Positions 9,000-17,332 of a stretch of DNA of 64,000 bases are shown piece after piece. This DNA comes from Pollutimonas bauzanensis (GTDB lineage: Bacteria; Pseudomonadota; Gammaproteobacteria; Burkholderiales; Burkholderiaceae_B): positions 551,086-615,085 of the forward strand of contig NZ_FQXE01000001.1 in assembly GCF_900129885.1 (NCBI RefSeq), written 5' to 3'. The notes beneath the pieces are model-generated. The model ran no database searches. It was not told where the DNA came from and saw nothing but the letters and a program-made list of their open reading frames with translations. The position numbers were made by a program, and so were the translations under genes. Within the stretch, counting starts at the first letter, position 1. Every line of letters begins with the position of its first letter.

Positions 9000-9839
9000 C
9001 TAGCGGGCGCGGGAATATTTGTCGTGAAGCTCGACCAGCGCCTGGGCCTTGGGCTCGATATGGTATTTGGCTTCAGTCGCGATCAAGAAACCATTGCGGT
9101 GCCACTCCTGGATCACCGCATCGACCGCCGCGATCGTGTCGCTGTCTTCCCTGCGCGCCGCGGCCACCCAGGCCGACGGATCGATCTGGGTGATGGGCGC
9201 GTGATAATCGCTCCAGGCGGGGTCCTTGCCGGAAAGCTGCGGACTCAGCGCCGAACTGGCGTGCACCGCGGCGACACACGTGCCTCCGCGCAGCGCCAGG
9301 ACGGATTCGGCGATGGTCCGGTAGCCCTTGACCACAATTCCATAATCGACCGTCAAGGGCCTTGCGAATGAACTGCCCTGGGACATGCATACCGGCTTGC
9401 CGCGCAGGTCCTCGAGCTCATGAATGCCGCTGTCCTTGCGCGTCAAGGCAACGCCGCCGGTATGGTAGTAGGGCGTGGGGACCAGGCCCAGCAGCCTGCT
9501 GCGCTCTTCGGTCCACACCAGGCTGGACATCAGCAAATCGACTTTGCCCGACTGCAGGAATTGGATGCGGTTAGGCGTAGCCACCGGGACAATGTCCAGG
9601 TCCACGCCCAGCCTGCGGGCCAGGTCCCTGGCCAGGTCGACCTGATAGCCTATGGGTTCCTGCGTGGCGGGATCCAATGTGCCGAATGCTTCGCCCGTCA
9701 GGCCAATGCCCACGGCGATCTTGTGGCGCTGCTTGATGCGGTCCAGGGTGGGGTCCGCCAGCGCTGCGTGCATGAAAGACAGGCTTGCAATGCCGGCGGC
9801 CAGCATTGCGGCGGGGAGATTGCTTTTTTTCCAGGACAT
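9000..9839 (-). CDS. Periplasmic amino acid-binding protein (SBP family 3), copy 2
   Basis: 279 residues with a signal peptide ending near LSFMHAALA. It has RIKQRHKIAVGIGLTGEAFG, PIGYQVDLARDLARRLGVDL and PNRIQFLQSGKVDLLMS, matching SBP family 3. It is the first gene of the leftward unit and sits 71 bp before its paralog. Both copies keep a Cys in RGKPVC and a second in the segment around GxxCVAAVH, a pair not seen in all family members. The facing divergent gene encodes a DoeB-like deacylase, so a shared control region at 9840-10018 is likely. Confidence 0.88.
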   Translation of the reverse strand: MSWKKSNLPAAMLAAGIASLSFMHAALADPTLDRIKQRHKIAVGIGLTGEAFGTLDPATQEPIGYQVDLARDLARRLGVDLDIVPVATPNRIQFLQSGKVDLLMSSLVWTEERSRLLGLVPTPYYHTGGVALTRKDSGIHELEDLRGKPVCMSQGSSFARPLTVDYGIVVKGYRTIAESVLALRGGTCVAAVHASSALSPQLSGKDPAWSDYHAPITQIDPSAWVAAARREDSDTIAAVDAVIQEWHRNGFLIATEAKYHIEPKAQALVELHDKYSRAR

Positions 9840-10018
9840 GGAGGAACAAGGCCGAAAGAGTGAATCGGACTACTCTACAGGCGGCCGCCGTTTTTTCTAA
9901 GGAAGAAAAACGCCTGTGCTTATGAGTTATTTTTTTCATATCCATAGCCGGAAATATTCGTTAAGAAAGCCATCCTGTTTGCGTAGGCTCACTGCTTTGA
10001 TATTGAGAATGGAGCATC
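9840..10018. promoter_or_regulatory. Divergent intergenic region between ABC importer operon and deacylase operon
   Basis: This 179-bp region separates two divergent units and is AT-richer than its surroundings, with runs of T/A at 9890-9935. The rightward gene has GGAG in GAATGGAGCATC just before its ATG. No known operator could be assigned by eye and no regulator gene is adjacent. Confidence 0.5.
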
Positions 10019-11059
10019 ATGAGTGATCTCGCACGCCTGGCCACGCCCGTCGTCAGCGAAGTGGATTTCGACGCCGAGGGCAAGTTCCATGGCTTCTTGC
10101 GCATACCCCATTCAGTGCACCGCTCCGCATACGGCTGGCTGCCCTTCCCCGTCGCATCCATCAGGCGGGGCAGCGGACCTACCGTGGTGATCATGGCGGG
10201 CAACCACGGCGATGAATATGAAGGGCAGATCATCGTCTCGCGGCTCATGCGCGAAATCGAACCCGACATGCTGAACGGGCAATTGATACTGTTGCCCATG
10301 GCCAATTACCCGGCCGCCCTGGCCGGGCTGCGCACATCGCCGCTGGATGACGGCAATCTGAACCGCAGCTTTCCCGGCGACCCCTCCGGCGGGCCGACCA
10401 ATGTCATCGCGCACTATATCGAGAACGCGCTGGCGCCCCGCAGCGATCTGATCGTCGATCTGCACTCGGGCGGCAGCTCCCTGCTTTATCACGGCTCCAC
10501 GCTGATGACGGCGGAGCCCCGCGACGAAGCGGAAGCCCTGCGCATATTCCGCTGGATAAAGGCCTTCGGGCTGGATCGGGCCTGCCTGCGGGCCGCGCCC
10601 AATCCGGTAACCATAGGCGCGGCCGCGCGGCGCCAGGGCTCCGTGGCATTTCTGGCGGAACTGGGCGGAGCCGGCATGGTCACGCCGGCCGTGCTGCAAT
10701 CCGCCTGGCAAAGCGTGAACAGCCTGCTGGCGGAAGTGGGCGTGCTCCGCGCCGGCCCGCTGGCCGGGTCGGGCGGGCCGCCCGCGCTCACACGGCTGAT
10801 GCGTATCGATGGCGATTCGCATCATGTCTATGCGCTCGGCGACGGCATCTTCGAACCGCTGGTGGAGCTGGGAGCGTCAGTGGCCGCGGGACAGGCGGCC
10901 GCCCTGCTCCACGACCCCGAAAACCCGCAGCGCGAGCCGGCCGCCTATTATTTCGCGGGCGCGGGGCAGGTCATCTGCAAACGTGTGCCGGCGCGGGCGC
11001 GGCGCGGGGACTGCCTTTTCCAGCTCGCCCACGCCCGCCCCGGACCGCAGCTCGATTGA
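10019..11059 (+). CDS. Zinc-dependent deacylase, aspartoacylase/AstE family, DoeB-like
   Basis: 346 residues of the succinylglutamate desuccinylase/aspartoacylase family (M14-like). The zinc ligands are H63 and E66 in AGNHGDEYEG and H149 in VDLHSGGSS; TSPLDDGNLNRSFPG at 106-120 supplies the substrate-carboxylate Arg/Asn pair. The latter segment strongly resembles DoeB, which removes acetyl from N-alpha-acetyl-diaminobutyrate in ectoine breakdown. However, doeA and the other doe genes are not adjacent, and the neighbours are sulfur and amino-acid uptake genes. The C-terminal part (GDGIFEPLVELGASVAAG) is the biotinyl-like beta domain of the family. A likely role is N-deacylation of an imported N-acyl amino acid; the exact substrate is open. 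Confidence 0.8.
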   Translation: MSDLARLATPVVSEVDFDAEGKFHGFLRIPHSVHRSAYGWLPFPVASIRRGSGPTVVIMAGNHGDEYEGQIIVSRLMREIEPDMLNGQLILLPMANYPAALAGLRTSPLDDGNLNRSFPGDPSGGPTNVIAHYIENALAPRSDLIVDLHSGGSSLLYHGSTLMTAEPRDEAEALRIFRWIKAFGLDRACLRAAPNPVTIGAAARRQGSVAFLAELGGAGMVTPAVLQSAWQSVNSLLAEVGVLRAGPLAGSGGPPALTRLMRIDGDSHHVYALGDGIFEPLVELGASVAAGQAAALLHDPENPQREPAAYYFAGAGQVICKRVPARARRGDCLFQLAHARPGPQLD

Positions 11060-11119
11060 TCCCTCATCCGGGCCCGCTCCCCGGCCTCTTCCAACACTCT
11101 CCATCCAAAGGAATCCACC

Positions 11120-11362
11120 ATGAGCATTCAAGCCATCAACGTACGCAACCAGTTCCGCGGCGTCATCAAGGAAATCGTCGAGGGCCCCGTCGTATCGGAA
11201 GTCGATGTGGAAACGGCGGGCGGCATCATCACTTCCGTTATCACCACCAGATCGGTCAAAGAGCTGGGATTGGCCCCCGGGCGCGAAGTCGTGGCCCTGA
11301 TCAAGTCCACTGAAGTCTCGATCGCGACGCTGCAAGGACCGGGCAATGACAGGCGCGATTGA
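11120..11362 (+). CDS. Stand-alone TOBE/molbindin-domain protein
   Basis: 80 residues forming one TOBE (Mop) domain: NQFRGVIKEIVEGPVVSEVD, then ITSVITTRSVKELGLAPG and REVVALIKSTEVSIA. Such molbindins bind molybdate or related oxyanions as oligomers, while the same fold in ModE/ModC senses molybdate. AAAGGAATCCACC precedes the ATG. It overlaps the rhodanese gene by 17 bp and follows the deacylase by 60 bp, so all three are probably one unit. No molybdoenzyme or mod transporter gene is visible, so its link to molybdate here is uncertain; tungstate or sulfate-type oxyanion binding is an alternative. Confidence 0.8.
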   Translation: MSIQAINVRNQFRGVIKEIVEGPVVSEVDVETAGGIITSVITTRSVKELGLAPGREVVALIKSTEVSIATLQGPGNDRRD

Positions 11363-12926
11363 TGCAGCCGTTCTTGCGGCCTGGCTGGCCGACGGCAAGG
11401 AAATTGCCTTGCTGGACGTGCGCGAGCATGGCCAGTATGGCGAAGGCCATCCCTTCTTTGCCGTCAATGCCCCCTATAGCCGCCTGGAACTCGACATAGC
11501 GGCCCGCGTGCCGCGCCTGAATACACGCATCGTCCTGCTGGACGACAATGACGGCCTGGCCATGCGCGCGCAACGACGCCTGCGGGATTCGGGCTACACC
11601 AATGCCGCTGTGCTCGAGAATGGCGCGCCGGGCTGGCGGGCGGCGGGCCACACGCTTTTCCAGGGGGTCAACCTGCCGTCGAAGACATTCGGCGAGTTCA
11701 TCGAGCAAAGCAGCCACACGCCGTCCATCTCGGCGCAGGAATTTTTCCGCCGCCGCGGCGCCGGCGAGCCCTTCGTCCTGGTCGACGGGCGCACCCTCGA
11801 AGAGCACGGCAGAATGACCATACCCGGCGCCACGCCCGTGCCCAATGGCGAGCTGGCCGCGCGCATCGATGCCTTGCTGCCCGACGCCGGCACGACTATT
11901 GTCGTGCACTGCGCCGGCCGCACGCGCAGCATCATCGGCGCCCAAACCCTGATCGAACTCGGCGTGCCTAATCCCGTGCTCGCCCTGGAGGACGGAACCC
12001 AGGGCTGGCGCCTGGCCGGATTCGATCTCGAACACGGCAGCCGGCGGACACTGCCCGCGCTCACCCGGGGCGACGGCCGGGAGCTTGCCGCCAGGCGCGT
12101 CGAAGGCCTGGCCGCGCGCTGGCGGGTCGCTACGCTAGGCGCATCGCAGGCCCAGCAATGGCTGGACGAGCAAGACCGCAACACCTATGTATTCGACATC
12201 CGGACGCATGAAGAATACGCGGCGGGCAGCCTGGCCGGCGCCATTCATGTTCCCGGCGGCCAACTGATACAGGCTGCGGATCTGCATGTCTGGGTGCGCA
12301 ACAGCCGTATATTGCTCCTGGATGACGGCGATGGCCGCGCCGTGGTCATCGCGCATTGGCTCAAGCGCCTGGGATTCGAAGCCGCCGCCGTGCAGGAGGG
12401 GCTGCGGGCCGGCCTCGCCATTACACGAGCGGCCGGCCCGCAATTGCCCGGCCTGCAGGAATTGCAGCTCCATGATTTGCGGCGCCGCCTTGAAGCGCAG
12501 CCCGCGCTGCTGGATCTGCGCCCCAGCCAGGAATTTCGCCGCGGCCATGATCCCAGCGCGGCATGGGCCATACGGCCGCGCCTGGACCGCGCGCTCACGC
12601 CCGACGCGCGGTCCGTCGTCCTGATTGCCGACGATGCCGGCGCCGCCCGGGCAGCCGCCATCGACCTGCGCGAGAATGCCATTCCAGAACTGGCATGGAC
12701 GCGCTGGTCGACCTGGCGGCAGCTCGGGCGGCCCGAGGTATCGTCCTCTTCGGAACCCGCCGACGCCGAAGCGATCGATTTCCTGTTTTTCACCCATGAC
12801 AGGCATGAGGGCAACCTGGAGGCTGCGCGGCGCTACCTGGAATGGGAAACAGGCTTGCTGGACCAATGCTCCGCGGGCGAACTGGCGGCATTCGAAGCCG
12901 CTTCCGGGCCTGCCGCCCGCCGCTGA
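11346..12926 (+). CDS. Four-domain rhodanese-related sulfurtransferase
   Basis: 526 residues with about four rhodanese repeats (roughly 5-105, 125-228, 258-365, 375-450) followed by a conserved tail. Only the second repeat has a catalytic loop: C189 in IVVHCAGRTRSI. The matching loops of repeats 1 and 3 read VLLDDNDG and LLLDDGDG and lack Cys. CxGRTRS is the classic persulfide-forming loop. It probably transfers sulfane sulfur in the cytoplasm, in keeping with beta-lyase and thiol-dioxygenase genes nearby. It is a paralog of the truncated gene at 1-789. The last part (EAIDFLFFTHDRHEG) recurs as a 46-bp relic at 22531. Confidence 0.9.
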   Translation: MTGAIDAAVLAAWLADGKEIALLDVREHGQYGEGHPFFAVNAPYSRLELDIAARVPRLNTRIVLLDDNDGLAMRAQRRLRDSGYTNAAVLENGAPGWRAAGHTLFQGVNLPSKTFGEFIEQSSHTPSISAQEFFRRRGAGEPFVLVDGRTLEEHGRMTIPGATPVPNGELAARIDALLPDAGTTIVVHCAGRTRSIIGAQTLIELGVPNPVLALEDGTQGWRLAGFDLEHGSRRTLPALTRGDGRELAARRVEGLAARWRVATLGASQAQQWLDEQDRNTYVFDIRTHEEYAAGSLAGAIHVPGGQLIQAADLHVWVRNSRILLLDDGDGRAVVIAHWLKRLGFEAAAVQEGLRAGLAITRAAGPQLPGLQELQLHDLRRRLEAQPALLDLRPSQEFRRGHDPSAAWAIRPRLDRALTPDARSVVLIADDAGAARAAAIDLRENAIPELAWTRWSTWRQLGRPEVSSSSEPADAEAIDFLFFTHDRHEGNLEAARRYLEWETGLLDQCSAGELAAFEAASGPAARR

Positions 12927-12939
12927 ATCCGGGGCATTG

Positions 12940-12962
12940 CGCACAGCCCAGCTGTGCGTTTT
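12940..12962 (+). terminator. Rho-independent terminator of the rhodanese unit
   Basis: CGCACAGC-CCA-GCTGTGCG forms an 8-bp stem with a 3-base loop followed by TTTT, 14 bp past the rhodanese stop. Confidence 0.75.
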
Positions 12963-12972
12963 CGAGTTCTCG

Positions 12973-13006
12973 AAATAGCCAGGGGCAAGGCTGCCCCTGG
13001 CTATTT
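12973..13006. terminator. Bidirectional hairpin between convergent genes
   Basis: A perfect 15-bp inverted repeat (12973-12987 with 12992-13006, loop AGGC) with A/T-rich ends. It lies between the rhodanese gene and the convergent binding-protein gene, and the stop codon of the latter (13001-13003) is inside the right arm. The symmetric AAAT/ATTT flanks fit termination in both directions. Confidence 0.7.
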
Positions 13007-14602
13007 ATCGCCCGCCAGATACACATCCGCGAGATTCGATTCCACGCCATCCGCGGTCAGGGAGTGGTCGCGCACACGCTTGTTCGCGATGGTGATGAAT
13101 TCCGGCTGGTAGAGGTTCAGATCGGGAATCTCGTTTGCCACGATCTGCTGGAATTCCTTGAACAAGGCAATGCGTTTGTCCGCGTCATTCTCGACCGCCG
13201 CATCTTCGAGCAACTGATCCACCTTCGGATTTGCATAGTGCGTGCCGTTAGAGAAGGGAACGCCTTTAATGAAATTCTTCGACCAGTACAAACGCTGCAC
13301 GCCCACCGTCGGGTCGAACAGATTGCTCGCTCCGTTCGTCGTGAACGCGAAATCCCTATCGGTATAGATGCGCTTGATGAAAGCAGCCGCGTCCTGCGAT
13401 CGCACGCTTACATTGATGCCGATTCGCCGCAGCGCCGAGCGCAGGTAGTCGGCAAGACGCGGGCCATCCTGTCCGATGGGATTGAAATCGAGCACCACGG
13501 CGAACCGCGTCCCCTGCCCATTGCGCGGGTAGCCCGCTTCGTCCAATAGCTCATTGGCTTTTTTGACATCGTACGGATACGGCGTGGGCGCCGGATCGTG
13601 ATAGGAAGCCAGCCCGGGCGCAATGGGAGAATAGCTGACACTGCCATAGCCGTAGTTGACGGTTTTGACTATCACGTTGCGATCGATGGCGTGCGCTACG
13701 GCCTGGCGCACTTTGGCATTTTTGAAGTATTGATTGTCCAGATTGAATTCAAGGCGGGTGACGTTGTACGAATAGCTGTTGCCCTTGGTCTCGAATGCCA
13801 GCGTGGGCACGTCCTGCAATCGTTTCAGGTCGGACAGCGGCACCGGCGTGCGATAGCCCAGATCGACCGCGCCGCTTTCGAACGCAATGGCAGCGCCTGC
13901 AGGGTCGCTTATGAACCGCACGATCAAGCGGTCGATGTAGGGTTTGGGCTGGTCCCAGTATTGCGCGTTGCGCTCGTAAACAATGTGACTGCCCCGCACC
14001 CACTCCTTGAACTTGAATGGCCCGGTGCCGATGGGCGCATTGCCATTCGGGTTGCCCAGCGCGTCGGTGCCCTCATATATGTGCTTGGGCACGATAGGCG
14101 TTTCAGTGGCCACGAATGCCTTGATCAAGTAAGGGGCTGGCTTGGAAAGCCGCAAGATCACCGTATACGGGTCAGGCGTTTCAACCGCGGTTACGTTGGC
14201 GAAAGTGCTTCGGCCGCGCGGGTGTACCGTCTTGGCCAGGCCTATCGAAAAAGCGACGTCTTCGGCTGTGAACGCTTTGCCGTCGTGCCACTTGACCCCC
14301 TGGCGCAGCTTGAATGTATACGTTTTTCCATCCGGTGCCACTTCCCATGCCGTTGCCAACTGTGGCTGGGGGCTGAGATCGTAGCCGTATTTGAGCAAGC
14401 CTTCGGTTACCTTGGCGCTAACGCTCAACGACGGCGTCGCGGTGTTGGCGACCGACACCAGCGTAGTCGGTTCGCCCGTCAGCAAAAGCGTCAGCGTCCC
14501 TCCTTGCGGGGGTGTCGACGCCATCGCCGCCGATACGGCAAGGAATAGGCCCGCGCCTATTGCCCGGCCCATCATTTTATGAAAATGGATGAAAGAAATC
14601 AT
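13001..14602 (-). CDS. Peptide/nickel-type ABC transporter binding protein (SBP family 5)
   Basis: 533 residues with a signal peptide (AIGAGLFLAVSAAMA). Family 5 hallmarks are present: QLATAWEVAPDGKTYTFKLR, GVKWHDGKAFTAEDVAFSI, IGTGPFKFKEW and KVRQAVAHAIDRN. It is the receptor for the DppBCDF-type importer encoded upstream in the same leftward operon, but is placed last after hyuB. The start forms a 4-bp ATGA overlap with the hyuB stop. The ligand is probably a cyclic amide or small peptide handled by HyuA/HyuB, an inference from context. Its stop codon lies within a bidirectional terminator hairpin. Confidence 0.92.
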   Translation of the reverse strand: MISFIHFHKMMGRAIGAGLFLAVSAAMASTPPQGGTLTLLLTGEPTTLVSVANTATPSLSVSAKVTEGLLKYGYDLSPQPQLATAWEVAPDGKTYTFKLRQGVKWHDGKAFTAEDVAFSIGLAKTVHPRGRSTFANVTAVETPDPYTVILRLSKPAPYLIKAFVATETPIVPKHIYEGTDALGNPNGNAPIGTGPFKFKEWVRGSHIVYERNAQYWDQPKPYIDRLIVRFISDPAGAAIAFESGAVDLGYRTPVPLSDLKRLQDVPTLAFETKGNSYSYNVTRLEFNLDNQYFKNAKVRQAVAHAIDRNVIVKTVNYGYGSVSYSPIAPGLASYHDPAPTPYPYDVKKANELLDEAGYPRNGQGTRFAVVLDFNPIGQDGPRLADYLRSALRRIGINVSVRSQDAAAFIKRIYTDRDFAFTTNGASNLFDPTVGVQRLYWSKNFIKGVPFSNGTHYANPKVDQLLEDAAVENDADKRIALFKEFQQIVANEIPDLNLYQPEFITIANKRVRDHSLTADGVESNLADVYLAGDK

Positions 14603-16332
14603 ACGGAGGCACTCTCCAGGTCATTGGTTGGAACATCGGATGAATCTTCGGCGCCGGCGGCCCCGTAGCTTGCAGCGCCCGCCGCGCTGACCAGCCCTTT
14701 ATTCCGGTCGCTGGCCAGGCGCAGCGGGTCCCGCAGGGCCGGGCTGCCGAGGCCTCCCCCGCCGGGCGTCTGGACGATCAGGTAGTCCCCGGCGGGGACT
14801 ACCTGGCGGCCTTTGCCTTTCAGAACCGCGCCCGAGCCCAGAAGCAAGTTCCCGGGCGCTCCGGGACCACCCCCCAGGGCGCCGCGCGCGGGAAAGCGGA
14901 TACGGTCGAACGCGGCGGCCACGATCATTGCGGCCGAAGGGTCGGCGTGCCGGACTTCGATGGTCTGGCCCAGCCCGCCGCGCAGCTCGCCGATGCCGCC
15001 AGAATCCGTACGGAATTCCTTGCGCAGAAAAAGCAGGGGGCTGAGGGTTTCGAGAACCTCCAGGGAAACATTGCGCACCCCGCTCGGGCAGGAAGTGGTG
15101 GAAAGCCCATCCTTGCGGGGGCGGGCTCCCGTGCCGCCAGTCGAAAAGCTCGTGACATTGAATCGCGGCCCCCGCAGCAGATCCCGGTTGGGACCGTCGG
15201 CGATGGGTGTCCCGCCAACTAAATGAATATTCCACAAGGAAGACGACCCTTCCGCCGGCACGCGGTCAGGCCGCGCCTGGCGCAGCGCCCCGAACATGAC
15301 GTCCGGCAGCATTTGCCCGATAACGTGGCGCGCCGTCACTGGCGACGGATGCAAGGCATGCACGATGCTGCCCTCCGGAGCCCGGATACTGATGGGGTCC
15401 AGCGAGCCTGCGTTGTTGGGAATATCCTGGCCTATCAGGCAGCGGATACCGAATGATGTGTAAGCGTCGGTATAAGCCTTGGGCACATTGATGCCGCGCG
15501 CCACCGAAGGCGAGGTGCCTGCGAAATCGACATCTATGCCCTCCGCCCCGATGCTTACCGATGCCCGCAATTCAATGGGTTCGTCGTATCCGTCTATCAC
15601 CATGCTGCTAGAGTATGTGCCGTGGCGCCACTCTTTCAGAGCCTGCACCATCGCGGCCGCAGAGCGTTCGATAATGAAACCGCCCAGGTCCTCCAGCGAG
15701 GCCAGGCTGAATTCATCAAGCATGGTGAGCAAACGTCGGCCGCCGACTTCGTTGCAGGCCACCAGGGCGAAAAGATCGCCTTCCACCTGTTCCGGCTCGC
15801 GCACGTTCGCCCGCACGATGGCCAGCACCCCGGCATCGACCTCGCCTTGGCGGATGAAGCGCAGGATCGGCAGGAACAGCCCCTCGTGATAGATTTCCAG
15901 CCCATCCGAACTGGACCCTATGCCGCCCACATCGACGACATGCAGCGTCGATGCAAACAGCGCGAGGACGCGGCCCTGCACCACAACCGGCGTGACCATC
16001 GTCATATCGAACAGATGGCCTGTCGCCTTCCATGGATCGTTGGTCAGGTAGACATCGCCGCCCTTCATGCCGCTGGCCGGGAAGGCGTCAAGAAAATGCT
16101 TGACCGACTCGGCCATCGAATTGACATGGCCCGGAGTGCCGGTAACCGCCTGGGCTATCATCCTGCCATCCGGCAGGAAAATGCCGGCGGACAAATCGCC
16201 CGCCTCGCGGGTCGACGTGCCGAATGCCGTTCGCATCAATACTTGCGCCTGCTCCTCTACCACCGAGAGCAGGCGGGTCCACATGACCTGCTTGCGCAGG
16301 AATTCGTGACTCGAAACAAGTGGATTGCTCAT
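14599..16332 (-). CDS. hyuB: Hydantoinase B / 5-oxoprolinase family subunit
   Basis: 577 residues, normal for HyuB. Typical stretches are QAVTGTPGHVNSMAESVKHF and GDVYLTNDPWKATGHLFDMT near the N-terminus, and GGLGQTIEVRH and the Gly-rich QTPGGGGLGSPALRDPLRL near the C-terminus. Paired with HyuA it carries out ATP-dependent opening of cyclic amides (N-methylhydantoin, 5-oxoproline or related rings) in the cytoplasm. AGGAACTGTC precedes the ATG. About 60 bp separate it from the upstream ATPase gene; it overlaps the binding-protein gene downstream. The C-terminal 35 residues after the Gly-rich motif are Ser/Ala-rich and less conserved in type. Confidence 0.9.
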   Translation of the reverse strand: MSNPLVSSHEFLRKQVMWTRLLSVVEEQAQVLMRTAFGTSTREAGDLSAGIFLPDGRMIAQAVTGTPGHVNSMAESVKHFLDAFPASGMKGGDVYLTNDPWKATGHLFDMTMVTPVVVQGRVLALFASTLHVVDVGGIGSSSDGLEIYHEGLFLPILRFIRQGEVDAGVLAIVRANVREPEQVEGDLFALVACNEVGGRRLLTMLDEFSLASLEDLGGFIIERSAAAMVQALKEWRHGTYSSSMVIDGYDEPIELRASVSIGAEGIDVDFAGTSPSVARGINVPKAYTDAYTSFGIRCLIGQDIPNNAGSLDPISIRAPEGSIVHALHPSPVTARHVIGQMLPDVMFGALRQARPDRVPAEGSSSLWNIHLVGGTPIADGPNRDLLRGPRFNVTSFSTGGTGARPRKDGLSTTSCPSGVRNVSLEVLETLSPLLFLRKEFRTDSGGIGELRGGLGQTIEVRHADPSAAMIVAAAFDRIRFPARGALGGGPGAPGNLLLGSGAVLKGKGRQVVPAGDYLIVQTPGGGGLGSPALRDPLRLASDRNKGLVSAAGAASYGAAGAEDSSDVPTNDLESASV

Positions 16333-16393
16333 GACAGTTCCTGAAAAAAATAATAGCTATGGAGTGAAAGAGACCATTGCCGCGCCGGCCAGC

Positions 16394-17332
16394 CTAGGCA
16401 AAATGACATGCCACGTATTGGTTTTCAGCGACCGGGCGCAGCGCAGGACTCTCCCACGCGCAGCGTTCGGCAGCCTGCGGACACCGCGATAGAAAACGGC
16501 ATCCCTGCGGCTGCTCCGCAACGCTTTGCAAATCGCCCTTGATGCTGGTCCCGAGCCTGCGCCTCGCCAGGTCGGTGCTCGGGACGGCTTCGATCAGGGC
16601 GCGGGTATAGGGGTGGCAGGGTTCGCGCCACAACACATGGACGTCTGCGCTTTCCACAACACGCCCGAGATACATCACCATCACTCGGTCGCAAAAATAG
16701 CGGACCACTGACAAGTCATGCGAAATGAACAGATATGACAAATTCAGCTCGCGCTTGACCCGCAGGAGCAGATTCAGGATTTGGGCCTGGATCGACACAT
16801 CGAGCGCCGACACAGGCTCATCGCAAACAATCAGTTCGGGTCTGAGAACGAGGGCGCGCGCGATGGCGATCCGCTGGCGCTGCCCGCCGGAGAACTCATG
16901 CGGGCGGCGATCGAGAGCGCTTTCGGCCAGCCCTACGCGGACGATGATGTCGCGCGCCAGTTCGCGGCGCTCGCCGCGCGATGGAAATCCGTTGGCTTTC
17001 AGGGCGGTATCGAGCAGAGTCAGAATGGTCTGCCTGGGATTGAGCGAACCGCCGGGGTCCTGGAAAACCATCTGCAGACGCTTGCGATAAGGCCGCATTG
17101 CCTTGGCATTGAAACGGCTGATGTCTACGTCGTCCACCCGGATTTCCCCCTCGGAAGAAGGGACCAGGCGCAGCAGGCTGCGGCCCAGGGTGGTTTTCCC
17201 GCAGCCCGACTCGCCCACCAGGCCAACTGTTTCTCCCTTTTCGATGCGCAACGACACGCCATCGACCGTTCGCAGGATCTTGCCGCCCGAAGCGTACCGG
17301 ACGTGAAGGTTGTCAACGCAAAGCAAAGGCAT
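16394..17332 (-). CDS. Dipeptide-type ABC transporter ATPase, DppF/OppF-like
   Basis: About 312 residues. Walker A is GESGCGKTT, the Q-loop is QMVFQDPGGSLNPRQT, the signature is FSGGQRQRIAIARAL, and Walker B is ELIVCDEPVSALDVS. The C-terminal oligopeptide domain has the Cys-rich GCRFLSRCPQAAERC. The start at 17332 has GGGA six bases upstream; an ATG four codons earlier has no ribosome site. It overlaps the DppD-like gene by 20 bp. It is the second ATPase of the heterodimeric motor for the importer in this operon. Confidence 0.9.
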   Translation of the reverse strand: MPLLCVDNLHVRYASGGKILRTVDGVSLRIEKGETVGLVGESGCGKTTLGRSLLRLVPSSEGEIRVDDVDISRFNAKAMRPYRKRLQMVFQDPGGSLNPRQTILTLLDTALKANGFPSRGERRELARDIIVRVGLAESALDRRPHEFSGGQRQRIAIARALVLRPELIVCDEPVSALDVSIQAQILNLLLRVKRELNLSYLFISHDLSVVRYFCDRVMVMYLGRVVESADVHVLWREPCHPYTRALIEAVPSTDLARRRLGTSIKGDLQSVAEQPQGCRFLSRCPQAAERCAWESPALRPVAENQYVACHFA

